A stretch of DNA of 64,000 nt. Origin: Cladobotryum mycophilum. Its lineage: Eukaryota; Ascomycota; Sordariomycetes; Hypocreales; Hypocreaceae. Positions 31,263-44,162 of this stretch are shown here, in pieces. Each line of letters begins with the position of its first letter. The stretch's first letter is position 1. The stretch covers positions 3,100,001 through 3,164,000 of the forward strand of contig JAVFKD010000016.1 of assembly GCA_036429605.1 (NCBI GenBank). Reading direction: 5' to 3'. The position numbers and the translations under genes were made by a program. Below the pieces are notes generated by a model. It worked only from the letters and a program-made list of their open reading frames with translations. It did no database searches and was not told the origin of the DNA.

Positions 31263-32333
31263 GTAGTCACATGATTCATCGAGAAGATTACATGGTCAAT
31301 CGTGGTACTTTACGTCGAATCATCCTACAAGTCTAAAGCGAGGCGCCGCTCTCAATCAACATCGCTTCGCTCACGCTCATTGAACGCCTCTGCCTAAACA
31401 AGAGCATCTTGCACATGCGAATGCTGATATCGAACGTTTGCCACCTCCACAACTAACCGCTTCCAGAACACCCTGCATTTCTTCGATGATGCGGCTCAAA
31501 CTCAAAACCTCGCTTCTAGTTGATACGATGAAACCCAAGCCACCACGTTTTTTTCACATGTACTTTGACCCCAAGGTACCCTAGTTCAATTTGGCGTTGA
31601 TGGAATCACTGGCGCGGTAATGGAAAATGTGGCCGCATTGTTGCTGCAAGGTACACAAATCCCCCTGTTCGATCCATGCATTTGTGCCATGCGTAAGGTG
31701 TATGTCATGATGGGAATCTACCAGCTTCCCTGGCTTGCGCATAACGTTTGATGGCGAGGGCTGGCTGACTTCCCAAAAGGAGAGATGCCATCAATATATC
31801 GGGGCGGCAGAGGCATCAAAACTCATCCTGTATGGAGCGCTTGAGAAATGCTGGAGATTAGCGGGGTAAAGATACGTAAGAATATCCTCATTGATGTTCT
31901 CCAAGCTGCATCCTTGGGGTCCAGAACCTTAATGATGATCGTGAAAGTCGGAAGTTTTGTATCGGCCAAGGAACGCTCAGCTGCGGCTGATCTGTTGATG
32001 AAGCATCCATGCTTGCTCGAAGAACAGGTATCTTCCCAGGTCCCACGTGGGGAGTGCATATTCCCGTGAACGCCTCATGGCAGGACACGCCTCCTCTACC
32101 CACAACCGGAAAATCTTTCTATTGTTATTTTCACGAGTCTCTGAGATGGTCAAGAGGTGGATATGATGTCTGGCTGACTCAATACCGTGCTTGGGGGACG
32201 GCACGTGTTGCGACGCCGCTTATAATAAGCCTTCGGTTAGAAACACAACACATCGAGATCTGGGCGAATGAAGTGGGTCTGTCATCAGGACAAGCTCCCG
32301 TCACTGTTTTTGTGCTTTTTTAAATGATGAGTA
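31263..32333 (+). other. Possible decayed coding relic, unidentified
   Basis: Protein-like stretches alternate with in-frame stops on the plus strand (for example MENVAALLLQ near 31621 and MLEISGVKIRKNILIDVL near 31848), and the last ~100 codons (32009-32323) are open. There is no recognised domain. It may be a RIP-decayed gene or chance. Confidence 0.2.
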
Positions 32334-33777
32334 TCATGGAATTCATGAGGATCATGGGCCTAAATAAGGTAGGATGGTGTCATCGTTGTCTTCAACTTGC
32401 AGTAGAACCGCTGCAGCACACTTGCGGGGCATTGAATATGGCCTCGTAAAGCTCGACAGTTCGCATCAAGGAATCGTCAGTGGCTCAAGGAAAAGCGTCG
32501 AATAGGAAGCCAGAGAAATGCTAGCACGAATAAATTCCCACCTTTCGCGTGCGTTCCAGGTCGGGAAATCTGGTCCAGTCGGAGGGGCTAATGACTCGAC
32601 GATGGCGTATCAACACTGAGCCTGAAGGCCCAATCATGAGGGGGAAGGCGAGACACGCGGAAGGCCGGATATGCCTGGCCTAGGGTAATAAAATCAGGCT
32701 TACCTTGTTGAGGGAGGGAGTCTTCCTCATGAATGCGGTAGCTAAATGAATTGCCAAAGGAGAGGAGAGAGAGGTCTTGAGGCAGCCACCCGAAAGGGGT
32801 GCATAGGTGTAGGTACTTGGAACTGCAGATAGTCTTGGTCTTTATGTATCTACTTGATTAATTTCTCTTTGCCACTTGACAGACAAGCACTGGCCTGGCT
32901 TACTGGGGCTTGCAGACTTGGAGTCTTGGATTCCATTGAGGAGTAAGAGCCTGAGTCACCAGCCCTGTAGATGGGGGTTACATGCAGATGCGTACTGTAA
33001 TGTATGTACAAGTAGGAGTGAGGTAAGGTAGTAACAGGAATCATGTACAAGTAGTAGTATGTCTATACAACTATACTCATGCAAGCTTGTATGCCCGCCA
33101 TTCAGGCGGCCAGGGACACATGGTCCGCCTTGCATGGCGCGTTTCCAAACACCAACATGTCAGATGGTCCGCCATCCTTTGTATTGTTTTTACATCCTTA
33201 TTATTTGCCTGGCCTGAGGTTGTGGCGGTCCAGGTCGCTATTTCAGGTCTCTTTGGGGGAAATAATGTGGAGAGTGGAGGGGAAGGGAGAGAGAGAGATA
33301 AAATGAAGCGCGGAGGGGAGGAGGGGGACAAAGAGAAGCGGAGAGACAAAGGCGGGGGACATAGATAGGAGTCTAGATAGAGAGACACCTTATCTCTGCG
33401 GATACATTCATCATTGTTCCTTTTGCTCCAAGCAGTTCAAGTGACACAAGACTGAAACATTGAGGATCCAATTTGATGCTATACGAATTATGATAATCAA
33501 CAGGAATTGTACGTGTCAGCCACACAATCAGCAGCGGAAGGCTTCCCGGAGCTCCGCCATGGGATGTCGAGATGCTGTTGTGTAGGCACGATGAGATATC
33601 AAGGTGTGGTGTGGTGAGGGCGTGTAGAAAAGGTCAAGTAGAAGACGAGGATATTGACTGGGGTTGGCATGTGGTAGGGGAAGCCCTGTAGAGGGTCGAT
33701 ACCCAAGAGTGGTGCAAAGAAAATAAAAGCGAAGAGAATAAATGTAAAAATAAATATTGGAGTTGGTGAGGTAGGGG

Positions 33778-33850
33778 GGATAAAATAAAATAAAATTGGA
33801 TAAAATAAAATAATCGATAAATATAATAAATTCGATAAATTATAATCCAA
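33778..33850. repeat. A/T-only TAAAA-type tract
   Basis: A string of TAAAATAAAATAAAA and ATAAT-type words with very few G/C bases. It is the first of a series of similar tracts between 33.8 and 58.6 kb. Confidence 0.7.
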
Positions 33851-36306
33851 TCATGTATTTTTATTTTTTCCCTTTTGGCTGCATCCGTAACGGTTGTCAG
33901 TTAATCTACTTGCTCATTGCAACCCCCTCGCATAGCCATTTCTGGCATCCGCCGCCCCAGACCGGTGCTGCTGTACGTACACACTTCTTTTTCAGTGGGT
34001 GTCGGCGTTCAATTACTGCTGCATCCGCTGTAATCAATCCATTAATACCACTAAAACATACAGCTGGTCCAGTATATATTGTAATGGCAAGTACCTATTG
34101 GATGGATACCTGCTACCTCGAAGCTGGAGGGTACTATAGGTAGGTACTTTCTCACCGCCCCTCATCAGCCCAAGCCCAAAGGTCATTGAACCACCTACCA
34201 ACTAAGCCTGCAGCAGCCTATTCCGCACTTTTCAAGGTCATCTGCCTGGAGATTGCTGAGTTGGCAGACCCTCCATCACCCAACCATTCGCCCATCCTGT
34301 TGATGATCCCTCCATGGCCACCCCCAGCACACGCACGCACGCACGCACGCGCCAGCCAGACCAAGAGACCAGCAGAAGCGACCGCCTGTTTTTTTATTGT
34401 GTCCTTGTTTATACAGGTAGACGAGCAAAAAAGAACGTTTGCGGTGACAGGTTACAGCTCCAAAATGTCTACGGGAAGCGTGAGGTGCCCATGCCCAGGT
34501 CATCCCGGCAAAAGCAGCACTTGATCACGGTGAGCGGTTCCCTGATGCAACAAAGGGGGCGGACTCTCGGCATGGATGGTGAGAACATGATGATTGATAT
34601 TGCTGCACACCTACAAACTCTTCAAAGGTCTGGCCCTCCTCAATATGTACTGTACGTGGCAGACCATGGCTTGCATGCTCGATGTATGTCTCCCCGCGGG
34701 TACCTAGGAACCGGCCAACCTGAGGTCTTTGCGAAGGAGATCACGTCAAACAAAAACTTGGGGAACTGGCCTGATTTCTCCCAATATTGCTATGCGTTGT
34801 GTCTGTGTCAGGCAACACAAAGGCCCGCTATATGCACAGGATGCCTACAATCAGACTGCTACCATTCGTGGGCCCCATTCTGGGGATAGATGCCGTATGT
34901 ACGGTAATATGCAGTCGAGTTCGTTGCGATGGAGAATATCACAAGTACACTCCCCCTCTTCACCCCCAGAGAGAGAACGAGAGAGGGAGAGAGAAGAGAC
35001 AGCATATCAAACAAACTATGTCTTGCAGCCTGCAGGCACGGCACACCGATGGCTGTTGTGGATGCGACGCTCGTGCAGGTCGACAGGGTACCTCGTGGTC
35101 CTTTAAGATACGGCCAAGTTCCTTTGTACTGGGCATTGGGCATTACCACAGCTTTATTGCATGATCTCGACTCTTTTTCCTGTTCCGCCAAGTTTGCAAA
35201 CGCACTGGCACGTCCACAGAGGTCTAGGCCGTTTGATTGACATTGCAGAGCCGCTTGTTCTTCGATAGCCAACAATGGCGAGCCGGCGGAAACCCTGAAC
35301 CAATCGACGCCATTCGCTGCAGGCCCTTTGGTACTGGCCTAATTGGCGTGCAATCGTGTTGGGATCTTCCCGGGAGAGGCGGAAGAAAGGGTAGTTTTTA
35401 TCTGCCTCTCAACACGATCCGGATCACCGATCTATTTGGGTGTAATATGATATATCTTGTTCCGCTGCGCCCCTCCGTGCTGCCGCCGTCGTAAGAGGGG
35501 AAGCTCAAGGAGCTTGCTCATATCTGGCGGGCGGGGAAGATAGTAGCCCAATAGTAGCAATTTGGTATCCGGGTCATCCTTGAAACAACAAACGAGTTTT
35601 TCATCTATTGTAGTTGGACTATGTCATTACTCACCTGATCTTTTTCTTTCTTTTTGAATCCTTCCTTTTGTTTTTAAATGAAATTTCTAAAAATGGTAAA
35701 CAGCGCGATAATGACATCCAGACTCTCTTTCAAAAGAAACACATTGGATGCTGGCTTGGGACTTGGGATCGAGGCACCGGCTTGGAAACAATCAATGAAG
35801 CTGCATTGTCCAATCTTGATTCAGCTCTGTGACTCATCAAGGGATTGAGACTCTATGTAGGGTATGACTACCATGACCAAGTTGAGACTCTTCGACTCAT
35901 CTATACGAAATGCGAGGAAATAGACGAAAGGATTCAAGTTGCTCTCTATCATTCTGTTAGTTATATTGTATGTAAAACTATTAATAGGGTACTTTGGGAA
36001 ATAATGGCGGATTTGCTTCGTGAGTCACAACTGCACAAATTTGGAAACTCGACCCCACCACAGCTCTGTCAGCAACACCACCTCATCCGCCCACCTCTCG
36101 CCTCGCCACCAACAAACAGACATCTTGATAAACGTACAGATTTCCTTGCATTGCTTGTAAAAAAAGTTCATAAAATAATCACATACATTTTGCTTTACGG
36201 TTATCTTCATTACTGGCGTTGGGCTTTTTCTTTGAGTTTTTAAGCACAATCTGAGGCCATCGACACATCTCATCATATTTGGCATCCTTCATTCGGCACA
36301 ATAATT

Positions 36307-38373
36307 ATGATTGCCCTCAAGACACAGACAGATGGCTCCCCGCTGGATAGGAATCAAGCGGTGGGAGAACCATCAGCCGCGCGGGTCGTCCCCAAGCCCG
36401 TTCCCGAGGCGCAGCTTCAGGACCCGCGCAGCTACCAAATCGAACAACTACGTCGCCGATTCTCACCAAAGGAGTCAACTGCCCCAAGCGGAGCGACTTC
36501 TTTAGTTTTCAGGCTTAAGCCTTCGGACCCGGATTTCCCTTTTGAGCTGGCATACCTTGATTGTGATATTCGTGTTCCTGAGGGGTATCCGGAGGAAAGG
36601 CCGGAGCTGCTGGTCAGGAACAAGGACATTCCCAGGGGGTTCAGCATCAATGTCGAAAGAGGGTTCGAGAGACTGGCCGAGGAGAAGAAGGGATCTACGA
36701 TATTGGCGCTGGTTCATGCTCTGGATAGGAATCTGGAACGGTTCTTATCTGAGCAAAAGGTGGAAACGATCAAGTTGGTAGCTTTCAAGGATACGAGGCA
36801 TCTGGATGCAGAGGTTGGTAAGGGCAAGTCGGTTGTTGAGCCTGCAAAGTCGCCGCAGCCTATGCAGTCGGCCCCTCCACCACGAGTCTACATCCCAGAG
36901 CCATCCTATTCAAGGGAGCAGATCAACGAGGCCAAGGCTCGACGGGCTCAGGAGATTCGCCAACTCGAATCGCGGATGGGAAGAATGCCCCAGTTCCGTC
37001 GATCAGCAGATGGTGTCATCTTCACACTACCAATCGAGCCGAAGCGACGCGGAGACCTCCCCTCCGGACTGCAGTCAGTCAACACTATTCATCTAATCAT
37101 TCCTCTCCTGTACCCTCTGCAGCAGCTTCGCATTCAACTCAATGAGGCGGATGCAAGTGATGCCGAGCCTGTAGAGGATCTTTTTGCAGAAAAGGCGGCA
37201 GAGCAAAAACAGATGAACCTTATGACTCACGTGAATTATCTGGCTCAAAATCTTCATAACCTGGCCAAGCAGGCGCGTACTCTGGCAACCAAGGTTGAAA
37301 CACCACAGGCGCCAAACGCACCGCAGCAACAGCAACAGGATGAAGACAAAGGCTCAGTCGATCCTTCTGAATCTTTGGAAGGAAAAGGATATGTTCAAAT
37401 CATTCAACGACCCCCAGAATGGGTCTTGGTTGGAGAAGAAGAAGAAGAAGAGGACTCGGATGACTTTTCTGATTTGGAGGACGAAGATGGCGGAGTTGTG
37501 TTGGACAAAGAAGCAGAGGCTACGCCAGCACCACAGCCTGAGGTGGAGCACGGCACTATGATATCTTTCCCATCGGTTGAACTTCACAGCATCGAGCTTC
37601 TACAAGTTTCCATTCTGAGCATCAGTGTCAAGTGTGAGCGATGTAAAACACTAAACGACATTACGGGTCTCAAGCCAGGGGTCGAAAAGTCAGCAAGTTG
37701 CAAGAAATGCGCAATCCCCTTTATCGCCAAGTTTAGCCAACACCTTGTCCATGAACACTCTGCGAGAGCCGGCTTCATCGATCTATCCGGATGCAAAGTA
37801 GCAGACATGCTTCCCAGCACATTTGTACCTACCTGCGCCAAGTGCTCAACCGCCAGTCCTGGCTTTGTATCGGTCAGGGGTGAGAGCACAACCAATGTCT
37901 GCCGCGAATGCCACGGCAAATTTACGTTCAAGATCCCCGAAGTCAAGTTTCTCTTCATTTCTCCCGGATCTCTGCCCCCTCCAGCAGCTACGGGGCTTCG
38001 CCGGAAGCAGGAGAAGTTGGGTCTCCATGCCGGAGACCCGCTACCGGGCCGGGGTGCATGCGAACACTACCGCAAATCCTACCGTTGGTTCCGGTTCTCA
38101 TGCTGCAGCCGCGTGCACCCGTGCGACAAGTGCCACGACCGGGCTGAGGATCACATCAACGAGTGGGCGAACCGGATGATTTGCGGGTGGTGCAGTCGGG
38201 AGCAAAACTACTCTGTCGAGGCCTGTGGGTTTTGCGGGCGGAGCGTTATTGGAAGGAAGGGCAAAGGATTCTGGGAGGGCGGCAAGGGAACGAGGGATCA
38301 GAGGATGATGAGCAGAAAGGATCCCAGGAAGTACAAACGGCTTGGGCCGTCGGCGGGCGCAAAGAAAGAGTAG
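36307..38373 (+). CDS. CHY zinc-finger protein
   Basis: A single-exon gene of 688 residues. The C-terminus carries a CHY-type zinc finger (about 585-646): GACEHYRKSYRWFRFSCC, HPCDKCHD, then ICGWCSREQ and ACGFCGRS. Two further paired-cysteine modules precede it (VKCERCK...CKKC, about 438-470, and PTCAKC...VCRECHGKF, about 515-545). The N-terminal part has the look of an RWD-like fold (residues ~35-140, with LDCDIRVPEGYPEERPELLV). An acidic run (EEEEEEDSDDFSDLEDEDGG) sits in the middle. CHY fingers occur in RING-type ubiquitin ligases (Pirh2) and in the yeast mitochondrial protein Hot13; no RING finger is visible here, so ligase activity is not supported. The start MIALKTQTDG is the first ATG in frame; a 5' exon could be missed. 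Confidence 0.88.
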   Translation: MIALKTQTDGSPLDRNQAVGEPSAARVVPKPVPEAQLQDPRSYQIEQLRRRFSPKESTAPSGATSLVFRLKPSDPDFPFELAYLDCDIRVPEGYPEERPELLVRNKDIPRGFSINVERGFERLAEEKKGSTILALVHALDRNLERFLSEQKVETIKLVAFKDTRHLDAEVGKGKSVVEPAKSPQPMQSAPPPRVYIPEPSYSREQINEAKARRAQEIRQLESRMGRMPQFRRSADGVIFTLPIEPKRRGDLPSGLQSVNTIHLIIPLLYPLQQLRIQLNEADASDAEPVEDLFAEKAAEQKQMNLMTHVNYLAQNLHNLAKQARTLATKVETPQAPNAPQQQQQDEDKGSVDPSESLEGKGYVQIIQRPPEWVLVGEEEEEEDSDDFSDLEDEDGGVVLDKEAEATPAPQPEVEHGTMISFPSVELHSIELLQVSILSISVKCERCKTLNDITGLKPGVEKSASCKKCAIPFIAKFSQHLVHEHSARAGFIDLSGCKVADMLPSTFVPTCAKCSTASPGFVSVRGESTTNVCRECHGKFTFKIPEVKFLFISPGSLPPPAATGLRRKQEKLGLHAGDPLPGRGACEHYRKSYRWFRFSCCSRVHPCDKCHDRAEDHINEWANRMICGWCSREQNYSVEACGFCGRSVIGRKGKGFWEGGKGTRDQRMMSRKDPRKYKRLGPSAGAKKE

Positions 38374-39731
38374 GAAGCGGTCACTAGCTGTTACACTCGG
38401 ATTAGGTACGAATTGATAGGTGAAGTTACGAGTTTTCTCTTGTCCGTGCAAGACAGTACAGGTAGCCGGGATGAAGAGTAAAACGGCTGGTTGGTTGGTG
38501 GACTTGGGCGACGGAGGTTGCCTAAAGGAGGTGAGTAACGGGAAGAGGACACGGCAAGATGGTACTATGGCAGTATCATAGCGAAGCGGTGTATCGGTGT
38601 ATCGGTGTTAGTAGCGGGCTTGAGAATCAAAGACTGTATCAAAAATGGCGGATCTGTACTCCGTAGTTGTAACGGACTTGAGAGAGGAAAGATTGCGCAC
38701 TTTTCGTTTTGCTGGAGCCAACAGCCGAGGTGCATGCAGCAACACGATCCCCCTCCCCCTTACACCCCCGAAAGTCCGCATCGATCACTCCATCTGCATA
38801 AATATCATCTGTGTTGTTTCGGTCCACCAAAAACAAAAAAGCAATTTTACCACACTTTCCTGGAGTTTATCAAGTGACGAATGTCCCAAAATCAAAACGG
38901 TAGAATCACCACCCCCCGAATACAAGCAAATTACGGCGTAACGTCCACATCAGGCAAAGGCTAGTAGTCAAACCAGAAACACGGGGAATGACAGAATGAC
39001 CAGAAAAAAAGAAAGAAACAAAGAAACAAAAGAGCTTCAACAGCAAGCAAAGGGAAACTAAAAACGTGTTTGGCAGCACTGCAATTGCCATTCCGGGGAT
39101 GGATGCGATGATGCGATGTCTTGGAAAATGAATTGGGACTAAAAGGCTAACAAAGGGCCTTTGTTTGATCATCCCCCCCTCCTCCTCTTTTTCTTTGTCT
39201 CTGTTTATTGTCTTTGGAAGACCGACTGTGAGTCGTTTTGAGACGGTAGGGGGGACAAAAAAGGGTTGTCGATGTCACCCTACCTCCCCGGATTTGTTCG
39301 CCCACGTGTCCACCAAAATGGGATTGTTTAGTTGTTTAGGCAGGGCCGAGGGAATGAATGAATGGCTGGTAAATACTATAAGTGGCAAAAATCAGAGCAG
39401 GTCATGGTCATGGTACATGTGGGAAGAGACCTTGAATGATGCAATGTGTTGGATAGAACCAAAGGGCAAGGCTACGAATATGCACATATACTGAAGTTTT
39501 TGTTATCACGAAACAGCCTTCCCTTGCAAAAAGCAGGAGAATAAGGGGAAATGAACAGAAAAGGAAGGAAGCAAATTGTGAAAACTGATATATTGGTAAG
39601 ATAGAGTCGAGAACATGACCAACATCCCCAATGACAATTACGTTGTCCGTCCTGTCACAAGTCAGCTCTTTGAAAGCAAGACAAAGCGGGAAGACAAAAA
39701 CAATATCATCAATGCTCCGATGCCAAAAGAA

Positions 39732-39878
39732 TACGATATAATAAGATAAAATATAATAAAATAAGTAAATAAAATAAAATAACTGATTTGATTTAATCAT
39801 TTAATCATTTGAAATAAAAATAAAATAAATAAAATGAAAATAATAAATCCCATTATTTTTTTTTTGGGGGGGGGGGGG
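39732..39878. repeat. A/T-only tract followed by T10-G13
   Basis: About 117 bp of TAAAATAA/TTTAATCA words (39732-39848) ends in CATTA followed by ten T (39856-39865) and thirteen G (39866-39878). Confidence 0.75.
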
Positions 39879-40175
39879 AGGATGGCTCGGGCTTCAGGCA
39901 CGAAGTAACTGCGGCACATCCAGATCAGAAAAATGTGACAACTCGAAAAAACGTCAAACGCCATCGTAGTTTACCTACCGCCCGGTCCTCTTGCCCCCTA
40001 CCATTCCACTCCCTCATGCTCATCCTCGTCACCCATCAACCCAATTCCAGCCAGCAGCATCTGAATCTAGCGCGGGTGCAGCTTTGCTGGACAAGTGTTG
40101 GGTTGGCACACCTGGGGTCTCCGTGCTGAGCAGCCCTCTTCTTTCTTTGTTTTGGGCAAGTCGATGCGGGTGCGG

Positions 40176-40197
40176 GTGTGTGTGTGTGTGTGTGTGT
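40176..40197. repeat. (GT)11 microsatellite
   Basis: Uninterrupted GT repeat of 22 bp. Confidence 0.9.
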
Positions 40198-40330
40198 CGT
40201 AATTGGTACAAACAAGTAGGTATGTATGGAAAATCAGGGTTCATGTCTTTAAACTTCCCGTGTCTAAACGAAGCAAGTATGTATTCAATGTATTTACTCC
40301 CTGTGTTTGGTTGGTTAGTTGGTTGTCTAT

Positions 40331-40352
40331 CCGTCCGTCCGTCCGTCTGTCT
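40331..40352. repeat. (CCGT)/(CTGT) tetranucleotide repeat
   Basis: CCGT units grade into CTGT units over about 22 bp. Confidence 0.85.
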
Positions 40353-40480
40353 GCTGATCTACTGATCTGCACACTCAAGACAAGACGGCAAGTTTTCTAG
40401 TTGATAGCAATAAATTGGGCAAAAAATCAAAAACCAAAACCAAGAGAAAGCAGAAACAAACATGGAAAAGATCACAAGGG

Positions 40481-40501
40481 GTCGTCGTCGTCGTCGTCGT
40501 C
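40481..40501. repeat. (GTC)7 microsatellite
   Basis: Uninterrupted GTC triplets. Confidence 0.9.
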
Positions 40502-40861
40502 CGTTCGCTGCTCCCGTAGTTCTTCGGGCACTCCACCTACCACGGGAAAGGAAAAGAAAGGAATCCATGGTTTGGGATGTCACATCTCTGATTTTCTTGT
40601 CTTGTGTGTCTCACTTCCTCTCTGTGCCTGCCCGTGTAGTTTGACAAGTCTTTTGCGGAGAGACAAAAAGAGCTTGTTGCCTCAAAAGAGGGTCCCCTCG
40701 TGAGAGAGAGAGATAGGGCCCCCCATGCATTTTCTGGGGAAGAGATTGCTGACGCATCTAAATTTGCGGGCCGTAATTGGTGGTCATCAGTTTTTCCGCA
40801 GGGATCTACCCTCGTGACGAGAGGATGATCGCCTTTACGGGATGAGCGAGAGGGAAGAGGA

Positions 40862-40886
40862 GGAAGAAGAAGAAGAAGAAGAAGAG
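40862..40886. repeat. (GAA)n microsatellite
   Basis: GGAAGAAGAA-type purine-only repeat of about 25 bp, inside a longer GA-rich run. Confidence 0.85.
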
Positions 40887-43605
40887 GTCCCTGATCATGT
40901 TTTTGGCTTGAACCGGATGACGAGGGGGATCTTCAGGGTCCTGTGTAGACGAGGTACGTACATACAGATGGAAAAATCCGATGCGATGGAGGAAAAAGGG
41001 CAATTCAAGATACATTCTACCTTGTACTTCTTTTGTGATCGATCAAATTGGCCACCCTTTTTCATGATCAGCTAGAGTTGGCGTATCACACCTCACCCAT
41101 ACTGCTTGTTTAGCTGCATTCAATGCATCAGTGCATCAAGTCCCAGCCCCATGGTTATGGACTCGCTCCGTCTCCCATACCATTTCCATCCTCTCTCCCC
41201 GCAACAAAAAAAGATTGGCGGCTCCTCTGCAAGCGCACACACGATAGACTAGCTAGAATGCCCTTTTTACTAAGATGGAACTCACGATATCGCTCTCCCC
41301 TCTCCCCCCATCGTGACCTATGAAACCGGACTCCCACCCCCGCGTTAGTTTTCAAAGTCAGTCGCCAGTCAGATTTGAGTAATGCCTCCGTCGGCCAGGC
41401 TAAGTTAGCAGCCCGGCCCCATCAAAAGGAAACTGTTTCACATGGTGTGTCCCTTTTTCCTTGTGAGAATGAGAGTGAGAGCGAGAGTGAGAGAGGAGGG
41501 TTGCGTTTACCTTCTGGTTAGAGGTTTAGTGCCACACGTCTATCCTTCTTGGCCATCGTGAGGTAGGTTGCTTGATCTTGCGGCACTTGACTTGTTCCCT
41601 TTTTCAGCGTGTTATTGCATATGCCGCCCCTCGACACCGCCCAGTTTTCTGTCCTGCGTGTCATTCCGCCATCTCAGCAGATCCTGCAATATATCGCCAC
41701 GCAGCATTGGCACCTATCACGAAACCCCCTTCTTGCCCTCCCAGGCCATGGCATGCTTTTGTTTGATCCCTGATCTCTCAATTCCGTGTCGCTAATTTCC
41801 CTTGATGACGATCATAGATGACCAAGTATGAAGGCCTTCAACTATCTCTCTCCAGTGATACGCTAGATTGTCATTGTGCAACAACACCCCCACACGCGTG
41901 CCCATCTGGCACAACATCTCACATCTCGTAGAACAAAAAAGAAAGACAATGGACAAGCAGCACACCGTTTCTCGAGACTAAACAAGACCGACGATCAATC
42001 CCCCTCCTCATCTACACCAGTCAAAGACTGCCCGCATTATGAGGCTGACTTGCCAGCTTTTTACTCTTGTCAAGCCCGATGTACTGGTATAAGCGCAAAA
42101 AATTCCGACCAAAGCAACCATGAGCCTCATGACCTCTGAGTTGTCGCACCACCCCCGCATATGAGCCATGATGCTGGCTGAGCAAGGCCAGATCAGAGCA
42201 GAGCAGGGTAGTCCCCAGTTTGAGAAATACGGCAGGCAGGGCAGTACGAATGCATGAATGTACGCCATGGTACGGTCCGTTGATGGCCTTGACGGGCTTC
42301 ACTCTCCAAGGCGAAGAGAAAAAAGGTCCCCTGGCAACGGCGCAAGACCCTCCTCCTCTTCCTCCTGCGCCTCAGCGCCAAAAACGTTTTGACAAAAAAC
42401 GGCCCGAGTAGAAAATCCAATAACTCCAGTTCGCTATACCGTTTTGTTCCAACCAAGGAACCACTTTCGATAGAGAATTCTCTTTGCCTTCTCTCCCTGA
42501 TCCAGAACGCGATTCATGTGAACAAAAATCGTCAGTCCAAGGGCGCCCTTTAGATCTTACATGAAATGAAACTAACATTGTGGTGTTAGTTTTTACAAAA
42601 AAAGAAAGAGGGAAATTTGTACACACCGCATGGTTATAACCATAGTGTGCTTTTGAACGGGCAATATGATGAGACACTATCGCGATGAGGCGTAAAAAGA
42701 TTGTCTCTGTCAAACCCATTTTATCGAGTCAGCACCGGGACTCATCCCCCGTCATGCTAGTCGAGTGCCGGAGGGGTGGGACCTGTCCTGACTTGTCCTG
42801 TTCTCGTCCCTCGTCCCCCCCAGCTCAATCTTACTTCTTCCGGTACTCGCTCGATTTAGGTAATCGCCAATGCAAAATTGCCCTTTTCCTTGGCGGCGGT
42901 GGAGAGAGAGGAAGATGCCCAGAAGCCCTTGCATCAGAAAACGCCCGTCATTAGGCATGGCATTCCTTTGCCCTACGAGGTATCCGTGGTTGGTGGCTTG
43001 ACGACAACCTGTTTTTGTTGACGCCTTGTGGTTCTTCGATGGAGAGGGTCCTCTTTCAAGGCGACGTCGATGCAGGACGACAGCCAGCGAGAGCCAGTGA
43101 TTCACAACCAACCTTTGACGTCTCCAACACGCTCGGTTTCATGCATACCCAGTCAGTCAGTGGCCATTGAAAAGCAAAGCAGAGTAAAACTCTGCCGTGC
43201 CTCATCCTCCTCCGGCCGTCCGTTGGCGCTTCCTCTCTCGCCACTATCTATCCAAAGCAATCTCGTATCCCAGAAAACAGGAAAACCCAGACTAAATACC
43301 ATGGTACAAGCCCAAAAAAAAACCAGGCAAATACTGGCCTCCCCAAGAAAATCGATCTTCCCTCTCTCTCTCTCTCATACAAACAAACCCTTGTCACCGG
43401 GACTGACTTCCGGGGCAGAGAAAAAGGTCCCTTAACAAGCGTAGGTGGGTTGGCTAACCAAGGGTTTCTTCTGGACATGGCCTTGTGACTGGGAAGCGAT
43501 GTCTTAGTTGACAAAGACATGGTTGCTGACGAAGAGAAAGAACCAAAAAAACAGACTTGCCCCAATTCTCTGGTTTCGCCTTAATTTTATTTCCGCTGGA
43601 CTAGG

Positions 43606-43670
43606 TTCCTTTTATTTAATTATTTAATTATTATTTTATTCATTATTTATTATTTTATCATTTTATTCTC
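43606..43670. repeat. A/T-only TTATTTAATTATT tract
   Basis: Nearly pure A/T with repeated ATTTAATTATTTAATTATT-like words. Confidence 0.75.
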
Positions 43671-44097
43671 TTGCCTCGGTCCTTTTTCTTTCGATACCCG
43701 AATTATCGGATTCCTTGGGACATACTCAAGTACATCACCATAAACGTCATGTCTGTCTAGGAAACGGTCTGGAATATATTGTATCACTTGTCAAAATATT
43801 GAACATGCTATTGTGCCTGACGCGGCATGTATGAAAGATCTTGGCGTACCTACGTTATTGATTGAAATGGGGTTTCGTGGCTGATGTGCTGTGGCGTAAA
43901 AGGAGGCTTGAAGAGCTGTGGAAGTTGAAAGCCATCGTCACCTGATTGTCGGTGTCTGCGAAAGAGCGCAACAGTCACACATCAACACGTCAAGCCACTC
44001 AGCAATGCTTAACGCCTCCCGTCTTAAACGGTTGCTTTGACGTTGAGACAGACACCCATCCATCCCTCCATCCCTCCACCCATCCATGCGCTTTGAG

Positions 44098-44162
44098 AAA
44101 ATAACAATTAAATAAATAAATTGTTTTATTTTGGGGATTAAAAATAATAAATAAATAATACT
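44098..44162. repeat. A/T-rich AATAAATAAAT tract, with C10 run nearby
   Basis: Repeated AAATAAATAAA-type words; a C10 homopolymer follows at 44196-44205. Confidence 0.7.

Larger units (their letters stand above)
30693..36306. other. 5.6 kb gene-poor interval
   Basis: No intact gene is seen. At 31263 an ATG frame (KDGSHMIHREDYMVNRGTLR) stops after 27 codons and continues in the same frame with scattered stops to about 31490, and plus-strand open pieces occur at 31590-32330; they could be relics but no family is recognisable. 33250-33370 is an A/G-rich tract, and 33778-33850 is an A/T-only tract. 34325-34350 has a CACG/ACGC repeat. The last few hundred bases are the CHY-gene promoter. Confidence 0.4.

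Noticed and set aside
34325..34350. CACGCACGCACG-type repeat resembling a direct-repeat array
   Set aside because: It is a simple tetranucleotide microsatellite without spacers; there is no CRISPR-like structure and the genome is eukaryotic.
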